This document shows, in pieces, positions 1 through 8,189 of a stretch of 64,000 nt of DNA (within the stretch, counting starts at the first letter, position 1; every line of letters starts with the position of its first letter). The notes beneath the pieces were generated by a model. That model was given only the letters and a program-made list of their open reading frames with translations, was not told where the DNA came from and made no database searches. Source of the DNA: an uncultured Thermomicrobiaceae bacterium (GTDB lineage Bacteria; Chloroflexota; Chloroflexia; Thermomicrobiales; Thermomicrobiaceae). Location: positions 124,001 to 188,000 of the forward strand of contig CALKCJ010000020.1 in assembly GCA_938082375.1 (NCBI GenBank), in the 5' to 3' direction. The position numbers and the translations under genes were made by a program.

Positions 1-323
1 CTTTCGATCGGCTCCGACCGCTGACCTGCCAGTTCAGTCGCCGGTTCACAGTGCTCCACAGTCTGCCTTTCCAATCGTCGCCTTCGTCGCGGCTCCCGGC
101 TCGACCTCGGCTGAGCGCGCTTGCCGTCCGGGGCTACTATACCCGGGTAGCGGCTGCACGGGACGCGTGGCACCGGGCCTTTTGCACCACTGCGACGCGT
201 ATGCTAGGCTTGCCACGGTGCCGAAGCCGTGCGGCATACCGGCTCGTGGAGTCGGTTTCTGCGAGACCATTGTAGCGGAATGTACGCTCAGCCGCGACTC
301 ATCGGCGTGGGGAGGAGCGAGCA
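1..323. other. No gene seen; leader region of rpmB
   Basis: Apart from a likely rpmB promoter at 182-210 I see no convincing gene here. The open frames in this stretch lack a ribosome binding site and family resemblance. A TATAGT box reads on the minus strand at about 133-138, but no good -35 partner was found, so a promoter for a gene left of the window is only a possibility. Confidence 0.5.
182..210 (+). promoter_or_regulatory. Predicted sigma-A-type promoter of rpmB
   Basis: TTGCAC (182-187), a 17-base spacer, then TAGGCT (205-210). The predicted start lies about 105 bases upstream of the rpmB start codon, giving a rather long leader. Confidence 0.5.
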
Positions 324-515
324 ATGGCGACGTGTGAGTTGTGTGGCAAGAAACCCGGGTTCGGGCACAACGTGAGCCATTCGAACCGGAAGACGAACCG
401 CAAGTTCAAGCCCAATGTCCAGCCGGTCACGCTTCTGGTGAACGGTGTGCGCCAGCGGATGCGCATCTGCACGCGTTGCCTGCGGACTCTCTACAAGGAT
501 GCGCGGACGGCGTAA
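324..515 (+). CDS. rpmB: 50S ribosomal protein L28
   Basis: Small basic large-subunit ribosomal protein of 63 residues, the usual length of bacterial L28. It opens with MATCELCGKKPGFGHNVSHS, the classic L28 start. Two Cys pairs, CELC (residues 4-7) and CTRC near the C terminus, make this the zinc-binding (C+) form. The basic middle, with KTNRKFKPN, contacts 23S rRNA. The start is chosen from the GGGGAGGAG ribosome site just upstream. It stands alone, with prmC-prfA converging on it from the right. Confidence 0.97.
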   Translation: MATCELCGKKPGFGHNVSHSNRKTNRKFKPNVQPVTLLVNGVRQRMRICTRCLRTLYKDARTA

Positions 516-560
516 GCCGTACCCTTCGGCACAGCGAGCGACTTCCGCAGCCCTGTCCAG

Positions 561-1436
561 TCAAGCTCCCCTGCTTCTCGGACTCGGTAGTACCTCGATG
601 GCAAGGTAGCGCTCACGCCCAGCAAGATCGCGCAGGATCTCGATGCGCGCCCCTCGGAAGAACTGCCGGGCGGTCTCGCAGGCGAGGTCGCGCTGGCTCG
701 GATCGATCTCGCAGATCATGCCGGCCCCCGGGTGCAACCGCTCGGCTGCCTGGCGCAACAAGCGGCGATAGAGGGCGAAGCCACCCTCAGCAGCGAACAG
801 CGCGTGGAGCGGCTCGTACACCAGCCCCCGGTGCACCTGTTCAGGCCGGAGATACGGCAGATTCGCCGTGACGAAGTCGATCGGGCCGCGACACCACTCC
901 AGCAGGTCTCCGCACACCAGTTCCACGCGCCGGGGCGTCAGCCGATCGCGGTTCAGTCGCGCGACACGGAGTGCTGGCAGCGAGAGGTCACTCCCGACCA
1001 GCAGGCCAGGCCATCCTGATCCGAGTTCGTATGCCAGCGCGATGGCCACGGCACCACACCCAGTGCCGACATCGACGAAGACGCGAGAGGCGGGCTGCCG
1101 TCGAAGCCGCTCCGCCGCCCAGCTAACCAGGAACTCTGTCTCCGGGCGTGGGATCAGGACCGCTGGTGTCACGATGAAGTCGAGCCCATAGAACTCCCGA
1201 TGCCCCGTGAGATACGCGACCGGCTCACCACGGAGGCGCCGCTCGACCAGCTCGAGAAAGCGGTGAACCGCTGCCGGGGCGACCGGCTCCGAGAGCTGCC
1301 GGTACAGCCCGGCGCGATCCAGCCCCAGCACGTGCATCAGCAGGACTTCGGCGTCCAGCCGGGGTGTGTCGATCCCGGCGGCGCTTAACCGCTCGGATGC
1401 CTCCCGCAGTAGCTTCTGCGTCGTCAGAGGTTCCAT
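561..1436 (-). CDS. prmC: Release factor glutamine methyltransferase
   Basis: Methylates the GGQ glutamine of release factors 1 and 2 using S-adenosylmethionine. The 291 residues show the PrmC pattern: a helical N-terminal domain, an IPRPETE motif (95-101), then the SAM-binding VDVGTGCG loop (121-128). The substrate-binding NPPY motif appears as NLPY (192-195), so the first proline is leucine while the key Asn, second Pro and Tyr remain. It begins 3 bases after the prfA stop on the same strand, the standard prfA-prmC operon, so the enzyme sits beside the gene for its substrate. The function is secure; the motif change is worth checking. Confidence 0.95.
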   Translation of the reverse strand: MEPLTTQKLLREASERLSAAGIDTPRLDAEVLLMHVLGLDRAGLYRQLSEPVAPAAVHRFLELVERRLRGEPVAYLTGHREFYGLDFIVTPAVLIPRPETEFLVSWAAERLRRQPASRVFVDVGTGCGAVAIALAYELGSGWPGLLVGSDLSLPALRVARLNRDRLTPRRVELVCGDLLEWCRGPIDFVTANLPYLRPEQVHRGLVYEPLHALFAAEGGFALYRRLLRQAAERLHPGAGMICEIDPSQRDLACETARQFFRGARIEILRDLAGRERYLAIEVLPSPRSRGA

Positions 1437-1439
1437 CGC

Positions 1440-2528
1440 TCATTGAATGCCGGCCGCGCGCAGCCGTTCGGCCTGCTCCAGCGCCTGGAGCTCGGACACA
1501 AATGGATCGAGCTCGCCGTCAAGCACGGCCGGTAGGTTGCTCACGCTGAGCTTGAGCCGGTGGTCGGTGACCCGATCCTGCGGGAAGTTGTAGGTTCGAA
1601 TCTTTTCCGAGCGCTCGCCCGTGCCTACCTGCGAGCGGCGCATCCCGACGCGTTCCTCCTCGAGCCGCTGTCGTTCGAGGTCGTACAGCCGCGCCCGCAA
1701 CACCGCCATAGCCTTCAGTCGGTTCTTGAGCTGGGAGCGCTCGTCCTGGCAGGTCACTACGATCCCGGTAGGCAGGTGGGTGATCCGGACAGCCGAGTCG
1801 GTGGTATTGACACTCTGGCCGCCGTGGCCGCTGGAACGGAAGACTTCGATGCGCAGGTCGTCCTCGTCGATGTGCACATCCACCTCTTCAGCCTCTGGCA
1901 GCACGGCCACTGTGGCTGTCGAGGTGTGGATCCGGCCACCCGACTCCGTCACCGGTACGCGCTGGACGCGGTGGACGCCGCTCTCGTGCTTGAGGTGACT
2001 GTACGCACCCCGGCCGCGGACCTCGAAGATGATCTCCTTAAAGCCGCCGAGCTCGGTCGGGCTGCTGGAGAGGACCTCGACCTTCCAGCCCTGACGCTCA
2101 GCATAGCGGGTATACATCCGGAAGAGGTCGGCGGCGAAGAGTGCTGCCTCCTCCCCACCAGTACCGGCTCGTATCTCCATGATGACGTCCTTCTCATCGT
2201 TCGGATCCCTAGGGGCGAGGCGCTGCCTGAGATCTCGGTAGAGTTGGTCGCGAAGTTCGTGTAGACGCTCGAGCTCCTCGGCTGCCAGCTCGGCCAGCTC
2301 TCGATCAGGCCCTTCGAGAAGCTGCTCTGCTTCCAGGATCTGTCGGTCTACCTGGCGAAGCTGCCGATACGGTTGAACGATCTCGTCCAGCTCGGCCCGC
2401 TCGCGGGCAAGCTGGGCTAGCCGCGGTGGATCGCTCACCACCTCGGGGGCAGCCAGGAGATGCTCGAGCTCGCTATAGCGCTGCTCGATCTCGTACAGCT
2501 TGTCGAGGACACTCACTGTCTTGGTCAT
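1440..2528 (-). CDS. prfA: Peptide chain release factor 1
   Basis: Class I release factor that reads UAA and UAG and triggers peptide release on the ribosome. The start is placed at the ATG giving [15 protein letters not shown], 362 residues, matching RF1 length; the open frame extends further upstream only as non-coding sequence. The N-terminal third is helical and acidic. The GTGGEEA segment is at 122-128, the codon-recognition tripeptide PVT at 192-194 (the RF1 type, not the SPF of RF2), and the catalytic GGQ at 236-238 within [10 protein letters not shown]. It is first in an operon with prmC. Confidence 0.96.
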   Translation of the reverse strand: MTKTVSVLDKLYEIEQRYSELEHLLAAPEVVSDPPRLAQLARERAELDEIVQPYRQLRQVDRQILEAEQLLEGPDRELAELAAEELERLHELRDQLYRDLRQRLAPRDPNDEKDVIMEIRAGTGGEEAALFAADLFRMYTRYAERQGWKVEVLSSSPTELGGFKEIIFEVRGRGAYSHLKHESGVHRVQRVPVTESGGRIHTSTATVAVLPEAEEVDVHIDEDDLRIEVFRSSGHGGQSVNTTDSAVRITHLPTGIVVTCQDERSQLKNRLKAMAVLRARLYDLERQRLEEERVGMRRSQVGTGERSEKIRTYNFPQDRVTDHRLKLSVSNLPAVLDGELDPFVSELQALEQAERLRAAGIQ

Positions 2529-2643
2529 ATCGGTCACGCTCCTCGGTTTTCGGTCTGAAGTATCGGCCAGCGCGCATGCTCCGGCCAACTCGCGCGCAGC
2601 CCTCTCAACCGAGCGCAGCGGCGGACGCTCAGTCGAGCAGCGG

Positions 2644-3135
2644 CTAGCCCGGGCATGTCCCAGTCGCTTGGGCGAGTGCCAGCGCGAGCGCCTGCTCGAC
2701 ACTGCCGGCGCGGAGATAGAGATCAGTTGCACCGTGTCGCGCGAGCCGCTGTTGCTCGAGCTCCCAGCTTCCCAACGCGACCACACGCTTGCCCAGCTTG
2801 AGCGCGAGCGCGATCTCGGACAGCGTGCCGAGCCCGCCGCCGACCGCGAGCACGACATCGGCCGACGCGACGATGATCACGTTGCGCGCTTCGCCCATGC
2901 CGGTACAGATGACGTGGTCGACCCAGGGGTTGGCCGCGCTCCGGTCGTAGCCTGGCAGCACGCCGATCGTGACTCCACCGGCGCGCTTTGCTCCGCGGCA
3001 GGCAGCAGCCATCACCCCATCTCGACCCCCGCAGATGACTGTGCATCCGCGGCGAGCGAGTGCGTGGCCCACTGCTTCCGCCTGCTCGATCTCTTCGGGA
3101 GTCGCCTCGTTTGGCCCGCACACAGCCACCATCAT
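2644..3135 (-). CDS. LOG-like nucleotide-binding protein (TIGR00725 type)
   Basis: A 163-residue Rossmann-like protein of the TIGR00725/LOG-related family. It has [10 protein letters not shown] (35-44), which resembles the lysine decarboxylase-like fold, and the GGGLGTLSE phosphate-binding loop (99-107). Some LOG relatives release cytokinin-like bases from nucleotides, but most bacterial members of this short branch have no proven reaction, so none is assigned. Its ATG overlaps the stop of the upstream thpR gene as ATGA, implying translational coupling. The open frame continues far upstream in another reading of thpR; that extension is not coding. Confidence 0.85.
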   Translation of the reverse strand: MMVAVCGPNEATPEEIEQAEAVGHALARRGCTVICGGRDGVMAAACRGAKRAGGVTIGVLPGYDRSAANPWVDHVICTGMGEARNVIIVASADVVLAVGGGLGTLSEIALALKLGKRVVALGSWELEQQRLARHGATDLYLRAGSVEQALALALAQATGTCPG

Positions 3136-3716
3136 CGAATGGCCTCCAGCTCGAATCGGTCTACCACGGTGTACACCGCGCCGTACCGGCGAAGCTCGCT
3201 GCGGTAGAGCGTCAGCGCCTGAACCGGAATCGAAAGAGGCGGCAACGCGGCTAAGCGCTCCAACTGACGGCTCAAGCCGCGTAGCGAGGGCAGGTCTTCC
3301 GGTCGAAAGCGGGCGAGCGTGAGATGCGGCTGGAACGGCCGCTCCTCGGCTGGAAACCCGAGTTGGAGGCTGAGACCTTCGACATGCCGGTGCAGGCTGG
3401 CCAGCGCCTCTAGCTCGCCCTCCACACCCAGCCACAGCACACGCGGCCGTGCCAGGTGCGGAAAGACACCCGCTCCCGTGGTCTCGAGAGAGAAAGCCGA
3501 CATACGCGCCAGTTTGGCACGAAGCGCTTCCTGCAGGCGCGGCAGTGCCGGGAGCGGCACTGAGCCGTAGAACTTGACGGTCAGGTGGCTCCCCTGTGGG
3601 TTGACCCACTTTGCTTGCCAGCCGAGCTGACGCAGCCGTTCGATCTCCTGCCCGATGCGGTTCCGAACCGGCTCGGGTAACTCAATTGCTGCAAAAAGCC
3701 GCCACTGCTCGTCCAT
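3132..3716 (-). CDS. thpR: RNA 2',3'-cyclic phosphodiesterase (2H family)
   Basis: Member of the 2H phosphoesterase family (LigT/ThpR), which opens 2',3'-cyclic phosphates on RNA ends. The two signature HxTx motifs are both visible: HLTV (44-47) and HLTL (131-134), about 85 residues apart as in the family. I prefer the start at MDEQWRLFAAIE (194 residues), eight codons inside the longest frame. It is preceded by GAGGAG and leaves room for a leader after the predicted promoter. It overlaps the next gene by 4 bases. Confidence 0.9.
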   Translation of the reverse strand: MDEQWRLFAAIELPEPVRNRIGQEIERLRQLGWQAKWVNPQGSHLTVKFYGSVPLPALPRLQEALRAKLARMSAFSLETTGAGVFPHLARPRVLWLGVEGELEALASLHRHVEGLSLQLGFPAEERPFQPHLTLARFRPEDLPSLRGLSRQLERLAALPPLSIPVQALTLYRSELRRYGAVYTVVDRFELEAIR

Positions 3717-3752
3717 GGCGGCGCTCGCTCCTCGTGACATTGCCCGAGGTCA

Positions 3753-3782
3753 AGTATACCGCTTCTCCACGCTGGCTGTCCC
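3753..3782 (-). promoter_or_regulatory. Predicted promoter of thpR
   Basis: On the minus strand GGGACA, an 18-base spacer, then TATACT. The -10 is strong and the -35 is partial. Transcription would start near 3746, about 30 bases before the chosen thpR start codon. Confidence 0.4.
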
Positions 3783-4015
3783 CTGCGGTGAGCCATGTGG
3801 TAGGGCATCTCGTCGTCTGGATGCCGGTGTGCGAGGAGCCAAGGCTGAGCGCGCTCTACCGTGGGCGAGATGGCGCGCCCGGTGCAGAGCAGGATCGTGC
3901 GCAAGGCGCTGCTCCCCCTGATGGTCGTCAAGGGAAAGTGCCGGGTTGAGGTGGGGCGTTAGTGTGTGGGCCTGGGCTGGCCGACCTCGAGGCGCCGGGC
4001 CAAAAGGAGGCAACT

Positions 4016-4153
4016 ATGGTGGCGGGACTTGTGAGGGGCGTCCGCGTGCCCCATGCCGCAGTCAGCGACCGGCCTGGCCGGGCTGGCGGTATAGTTGGGC
4101 TAGGGAGCGGGCGCAAGGTGGCCAAGGCGTTTGGGCTCGCGTGGGATCTGTGA
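4016..4153 (+). CDS. Possible 45-residue small ORF ahead of the zinc-ribbon gene
   Basis: A short open frame that starts with MVAGLVRG after AAAAGGAGG, the strongest ribosome site in this 400-base gap, with good spacing. Its stop lies three bases before the ATG of the zinc-ribbon gene, which has no ribosome site of its own, so translation could be coupled. The peptide has no family I recognise and its codon bias is not decisive. A TATAGT box (4090-4095) and the dyad CCGGCCTGGCCGG (4069-4081) lie inside it. The rest of the gap (3783-4015) shows nothing. Confidence 0.3.
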   Translation: MVAGLVRGVRVPHAAVSDRPGRAGGIVGLGSGRKVAKAFGLAWDL

Positions 4154-4156
4154 CGT

Positions 4157-4372
4157 ATGTTCGAAGAGCGCCAGTCGTTCCTGGAGTGGTTGCGCGGCCG
4201 GCGCGTCTCCTGCTCCTGTGGGGAAGTGCTCGGGATCTTCCGACGTCGCCGCTTCTACCCGCTCGTCGGGATCGAACTGGCGGACGGTGCGGAGGCTCGC
4301 CTCCGCTGCCCGGCGTGCGGAGCTGAGCACCGGCTGCGAGATCTGGTGAAGGAGTGGGAGCGCCGCCGGTGA
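4157..4372 (+). CDS. Small zinc-ribbon protein, function unknown
   Basis: A 71-residue protein with a CSCGE pair near residue 18 and a CPACGAEH pair near residue 54, the spacing of a small zinc ribbon. The middle (FRRRRFYPLVGIELADG) is a beta-rich linker. I do not recognise a named family. It lies 74 bases before pheA on the same strand and lacks a clear ribosome site, so it may be translated by coupling to the short frame just upstream. The conserved Cys pairs and tidy composition favour a real gene. Confidence 0.65.
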   Translation: MFEERQSFLEWLRGRRVSCSCGEVLGIFRRRRFYPLVGIELADGAEARLRCPACGAEHRLRDLVKEWERRR

Positions 4373-4446
4373 GGTGAGCGCGCGTCGCCTCAGGCGGTGA
4401 GCCGTCCTCGACTGCCTGACGTCTTGAAGTGGGAGGTAGGAACATC

Positions 4447-5307
4447 GTGCGGCTCGCGTATCTGGGCCCGGCTGGCACGTTCAGCGAAGAGGCGGCACTC
4501 GCGCAGGCGGCGCGAGACGGAGCCGAGCCGATGCCGATGAGCTCGATTCCTGCGCTCGTTTCTGCGGTCGAGACCGGGCTGGCCGATCGAGCGATCTTGC
4601 CGATCGAGAACTCGATCGAGGGTACGGTCAGCGCCACAGTCGATCTCCTGATCCACGAAACGACGCTGCAGATCTGTGGCGAACTGATCCTGCCGGTGCG
4701 ACACTTCCTGCTGGCTCGGCCGAGGGTCAGGCTTCAACAGATACGCGCCGTCATGTCACACCCCCAGGCACTGGGGCAGTGTCGCCGCTTTCTGGAACGC
4801 TGCCTACCAGGAGCGGAGCAAATCGCGTCGCTCAGTACCGCTGCAGCGGTGGCCGAGATGATGCAGAGCGAGGACGATTCGCGCGCAGCGATCGGCACGC
4901 TGCGGGCCGCCGAGCTCTACGGCGCCGAGGTGCTGGCTAGGGACATCCAGGATCAGCGAACGAACGTGACTCGCTTCATCGTGCTGGGCGAGCGCGACGC
5001 CGAGCCGACCGGCCAGGATCGCACATCACTGTGTTTTACCGTGAAGCGCAACGTACCGGGGGCGTTGGTCGAAGTTCTGAACGAGCTGGCGGTTGCCAAC
5101 ATCCAGATGACCAAAGTGGAGAGCCGGCCAATGAAGTCAGCGCTCGGAGACTACTATTTTCTGGTGGACATTGAGGGGCACCGATGCGACCCGCACATCG
5201 CCGAGGCGCTGGCGCGCATGGCGGAGAAGGCCGCGGAACTCAAGATTTTCGGCTCCTATCCGCGCCACGAGGTCGCTTTGGAAGGTGCCCGCATCCCGCG
5301 CTGGTAG
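4447..5307 (+). CDS. pheA: Prephenate dehydratase
   Basis: Converts prephenate to phenylpyruvate in phenylalanine synthesis. The GTG start is chosen because GGGAGGTAGG lies just upstream and the protein then begins MRLAYLGPAGTFSEE, the normal dehydratase opening; 286 residues. PIENS (52-56) and the catalytic TRF motif (175-177) mark the active site. A C-terminal ACT domain (about 195-275) with ESRP (225-228) is the phenylalanine-binding feedback site. There is no chorismate mutase fusion. A hairpin spans the stop codon (5292-5314). Confidence 0.96.
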   Translation: MRLAYLGPAGTFSEEAALAQAARDGAEPMPMSSIPALVSAVETGLADRAILPIENSIEGTVSATVDLLIHETTLQICGELILPVRHFLLARPRVRLQQIRAVMSHPQALGQCRRFLERCLPGAEQIASLSTAAAVAEMMQSEDDSRAAIGTLRAAELYGAEVLARDIQDQRTNVTRFIVLGERDAEPTGQDRTSLCFTVKRNVPGALVEVLNELAVANIQMTKVESRPMKSALGDYYFLVDIEGHRCDPHIAEALARMAEKAAELKIFGSYPRHEVALEGARIPRW

Positions 5308-5345
5308 CGGGATGGGTGCCATGAGGGAGAGCGAGGCGAGCGTGC

Positions 5346-5942
5346 ATGCGGGTGATCGGCGGAACCGCCCGCGGTCACCGGCTGAAGGCGCCGCGCGGAA
5401 TGCGCACGCGGCCGATGGCCGACAAGATCAGGGAGGCGCTGTTTTCGATGCTCGAGTCGCTCGGCGTCCGGCCGCAGCGGGTGCTCGACCTCTATGCAGG
5501 GAGCGGCGCAATCGGGATCGAGGCGCTCTCCCGCGATGCCCAGTGGGCTGATTTCGTCGAGCGGAGCCCAGCAGCCTGCGCGGTCATTCGGGAGAACCTG
5601 GAGCGTATTGGCTTCCGCGACCGTGCGGCGGTGCACTGTACGACGGTCGCCTCTTTCTTGGCTCACCGCGCTCAGCCTGATCTGAGGTACGACTTCATTG
5701 TCATGGATCCCCCGTATGCCGACCCGCACATCATCGATACGATGGCCGCGATAGCCCGCTGGCCTGGGGCGGCCGACGGGGCAGTTCTGGTGGTGGGCCA
5801 TTCACCGCGGGTCTCGCTGCCCGAAGCGCTGGACGGGTTAGAACGGCTTCGCGATCGGTGTCACGGCGATAGCTGCGTTGCGATCTACCGGTTGCGTCGA
5901 CAGGAGTCGGGCGACGGTTCACAAGCGGAGACGAAAGAGTGA
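5346..5942 (+). CDS. rsmD: 16S rRNA (guanine966-N2)-methyltransferase
   Basis: Methylates G966 of 16S rRNA with SAM. The 198 residues open MRVIGGTARGHRLKAP, typical of RsmD, then the SAM loop DLYAGSGAIGIEA (48-60) and the catalytic DPPY (121-124). It overlaps the next gene, coaD, by four bases (GTGA), the common bacterial rsmD-coaD pair. The start follows a GGGAGAGCGAGG stretch. Confidence 0.96.
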   Translation: MRVIGGTARGHRLKAPRGMRTRPMADKIREALFSMLESLGVRPQRVLDLYAGSGAIGIEALSRDAQWADFVERSPAACAVIRENLERIGFRDRAAVHCTTVASFLAHRAQPDLRYDFIVMDPPYADPHIIDTMAAIARWPGAADGAVLVVGHSPRVSLPEALDGLERLRDRCHGDSCVAIYRLRRQESGDGSQAETKE

Positions 5943-6442
5943 AGCATATCGCGCTGTATCCAGGGGCGTTCGACCCGATCACGAACGGCCACATCGACGT
6001 GGCCCAGCGGGCGGCGCGGCTGTTCGATCTCCTGATCATCGGGATCTATGCCGGGAGCGACCGGCTCGACAAGCCGCCGCTCTTCAGCCCAGAGGAGCGG
6101 CAAGAGATGGCCCAAAAGGCATTGGCCAGGCTAGCCAACGTTCGCGTTGACATCTTCTCGGGGCTCACCGTAGACTATGCACGAGTGGTGGGGGCCCAGA
6201 CGATCGTCCGGGGGCTCAGGGCGGTCTCCGATTTCGAGTACGAGTTCAAGCTCGCCCACATGAATCGCCACCTGGCGCCCGAGATTGATGTCGTCTGCTT
6301 AATGACGAGTTCCCAGAATTCCTTCATCAGCTCGAGCTTGATCAAGGAAGTCGCGCGGCTCGGTGGGGATGTCTCCGGCTTGGTGCCTGACCACGTCGTG
6401 ACAGCACTGGCTCGGAAGTTCGAGCGCCTTATCGGGAGATAG
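5939..6442 (+). CDS. coaD: Phosphopantetheine adenylyltransferase
   Basis: Fourth step of coenzyme A synthesis: transfers AMP from ATP to 4'-phosphopantetheine. A GTG start overlaps the rsmD stop. The 167-residue protein begins MKHIALYPGAFDPITNGH, with the nucleotidyltransferase TNGH motif at 15-18, and has the later ISSSLIKEVARLGGDV segment that closes the active site. Length is normal for the family. Cytosolic. Two CoA genes lie in this window: coaD here and coaX at 54.3 kb. Confidence 0.97.
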   Translation: MKHIALYPGAFDPITNGHIDVAQRAARLFDLLIIGIYAGSDRLDKPPLFSPEERQEMAQKALARLANVRVDIFSGLTVDYARVVGAQTIVRGLRAVSDFEYEFKLAHMNRHLAPEIDVVCLMTSSQNSFISSSLIKEVARLGGDVSGLVPDHVVTALARKFERLIGR

Positions 6443-6454
6443 TGCAGGGCAGCG

Positions 6455-6943
6455 ATGGCGATCGTGGACGACGCCCAGGGATATCCGGTGGCACAGCCAG
6501 CGGCCGACCTCCATGAGCTGATCGAACGGCTAGAAGAGGTGATGACGCGGGGCTCACGGGTACCGCTTACGAACCGCGTGATGGTCGAAGAGGCCGAGGT
6601 GTTGGTTCTCCTCGAACAGATCCGCCGGTCGCTCCCACGAGAGCTGCGCCAGGCCCGATGGGTGCTCCAGGAGCGGCAGAAGATCATCCTCGACGCCCAG
6701 ATGGAAGCGCAGAAGATCCTTTCAACGGCCCAAGAGCGCGCTCAGTACATTATGAGCGAGCAGGGAATCGTCAATGAGGCGAAAGCGCGCTGCGAGGAGA
6801 TGCTGCGGCAGGCAAAGGATCAGGCCAAGCGCGCCAAGGGCGAGGTGGATCTGTACGCCATCGACTTGTTGTCGCGCGTCGAAGAGGTACTCCAAGAGAG
6901 CTTGAACCGAATCCAGCACATCAAGGATCAGGTGTCTCGGTGA
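6455..6943 (+). CDS. Coiled-coil protein resembling ATP synthase b-subunit helices
   Basis: A 162-residue protein, very rich in Glu, Gln, Lys, Arg and Ala. From about residue 60 to the end it reads as one long helix with heptad spacing (for example ERQKIILDAQMEAQKIL), much like the stalk of an F-type ATPase b subunit or a DivIVA-like protein. There is no membrane segment, so it is not AtpF itself. It follows coaD by 12 bases and is probably cotranscribed with rsmD-coaD. Function unknown; a scaffold or cell-envelope role is a guess. Confidence 0.75.
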   Translation: MAIVDDAQGYPVAQPAADLHELIERLEEVMTRGSRVPLTNRVMVEEAEVLVLLEQIRRSLPRELRQARWVLQERQKIILDAQMEAQKILSTAQERAQYIMSEQGIVNEAKARCEEMLRQAKDQAKRAKGEVDLYAIDLLSRVEEVLQESLNRIQHIKDQVSR

Positions 6944-7087
6944 CCAGGAGGCCGTGAGGCCCCAGCGTGACCTGGTCCGGAAGCAAGCGCGTGCTGACGG
7001 CCCAGGTCCCCGGCACAGCACGCGTCGGCTGGCTTCGCTGGGCTGCAAACCTCCGGCCACGAGGGAACGCCGTCTGCATCTCGCCGA

Positions 7088-7846
7088 TCAGGCGCCGGCT
7101 TCTCGCAACTCCTCTTGCAGCCAGTCGCGTAGGAACAGGCTGCTCGCACGGACGATAGCGCGTACTTCGTCGGGCAACAGATCCTCCACGGCAGCGATCC
7201 GGTCGTCTGGCCAGCGGTCGAGCGCGCTTAACAGGAAGATCTCTTGCCAGCGCTCGGGCAGGCGAGCCAGCACCGGATCGAGTGCGCGGCGCAATTCCGG
7301 ATGTGCGAGCAAATCGTCCGGCAGGGGTGCGTCCGGACGAGCGAGCGCATCGATCAATTCCTGGAGGATCCCGGTGACCGCAGCCGCTGACGCGGGCTTC
7401 GGCTCTGTCACCGGCTGCGCCTTGTGCCGTTGGGCGTGACACTGAAGGGCAGCGGTACGCACGACCTCCCTGGCGAGCTGCCGGAGCCAGTCGAAGAGTT
7501 CCGGGCGTTGAGGAAGTTCGAGCACTCGCTGTAACGCGAGCTGGTATGTATCGACAGCCAATTCCTCCGGAGCGAGCTCACCAGGCTCGACCAGCCCGTC
7601 TTTCACGTGTCGATCGAGCCTTCGGACGATGTAGCGCAGCAGCGGCAGATAGAGGTCGAGACCGTCCTCGATCACCCAGTGCTGCCGTTCCTCGCGCTCT
7701 GCCTCGCTCAACTCTGGCGGCCCCTGATGACGAAAGCTGCGGGCACGCTCGGCGAGCGTGGCGGCGAGCTGTCGCCGCGCCTGCTCATAGCGGAACGCCT
7801 CGCGTTGGCGCTGCTGGGCGTGAAAGTAGGGGTCCTGGAACACCAT
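7088..7846 (-). CDS. Sigma-70/ECF-like protein without obvious partner
   Basis: 252 residues from an ATG preceded by GGGAGGGAGG. The middle (about 75-160) looks like sigma region 2: LYLPLLRYIVRRLDR, then an APEELAVDTYQLALQRVLE helix and a WLRQLAREVVR helix. The last 65 residues look like region 4: LDPVLARLPERWQEIFLL, then a helix-turn-helix-like stretch with PDEVRAIVRASSLFLRDWL. The acidic, Gln/Arg-rich N-terminal 60 residues are an extra domain. No anti-sigma gene is adjacent. It may be a divergent ECF sigma factor, or a relative that no longer binds promoters. Confidence 0.6.
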   Translation of the reverse strand: MVFQDPYFHAQQRQREAFRYEQARRQLAATLAERARSFRHQGPPELSEAEREERQHWVIEDGLDLYLPLLRYIVRRLDRHVKDGLVEPGELAPEELAVDTYQLALQRVLELPQRPELFDWLRQLAREVVRTAALQCHAQRHKAQPVTEPKPASAAAVTGILQELIDALARPDAPLPDDLLAHPELRRALDPVLARLPERWQEIFLLSALDRWPDDRIAAVEDLLPDEVRAIVRASSLFLRDWLQEELREAGA

Positions 7847-7963
7847 GGGTCGCCTCCCTCCCGCGGCGAGGTTCCCTTGTACCATGCCTGGCAGACCCTA
7901 CTCTCCTGCTGCAACCGTAGCATACCGCTCAAGCGTGGATCACGAGCCTTGGCCCGGGGCTGC

Positions 7964-7992
7964 TTGCCCCGCGCCCAAAGTGCCGGTAAGAT
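7964..7992 (+). promoter_or_regulatory. Predicted promoter of the peptide ABC transporter
   Basis: TTGCCC (7964-7969), 17-base spacer, TAAGAT (7987-7992). Transcription would begin near 8000, about 190 bases before the binding-protein start codon; a short cysteine-pair ORF lies in this leader. Confidence 0.45.
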
Positions 7993-8034
7993 GAGGTGAG
8001 GCGCATTGTTCTCACCGCGTCGCCCTGACCGGAA

Positions 8035-8124
8035 ATGGTGGAACTGATCGGACGGTACGCCTGGCGGTGTCCGATCTGCGGGGAATCGCAGCTCGCCCTC
8101 GACGCCGAGGTCGAGGGTAGTTGA
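8035..8124 (+). CDS. Possible 29-residue peptide with a CPIC pair
   Basis: A tiny open frame in the transporter leader, beginning MVELIGRYAWRCPICGESQL and stopping just before the binding-protein gene. The CPIC pair looks like half a zinc ribbon. It could be a leader peptide, a remnant of a larger gene, or chance. The ribosome site is weak. Confidence 0.25.
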   Translation: MVELIGRYAWRCPICGESQLALDAEVEGS

Positions 8125-8189
8125 CCACTAGAGTGAGACCGCGAGAGGTGACCACCAGGCGGTTTGAAACCTTCGAGGAGGAGCCGGAG

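Noticed and set aside
2529..2858. N-terminal extension of prfA
   Set aside because: The extra 110 codons lack RF1 similarity; a ribosome-proximal ATG at 2528 gives normal length.
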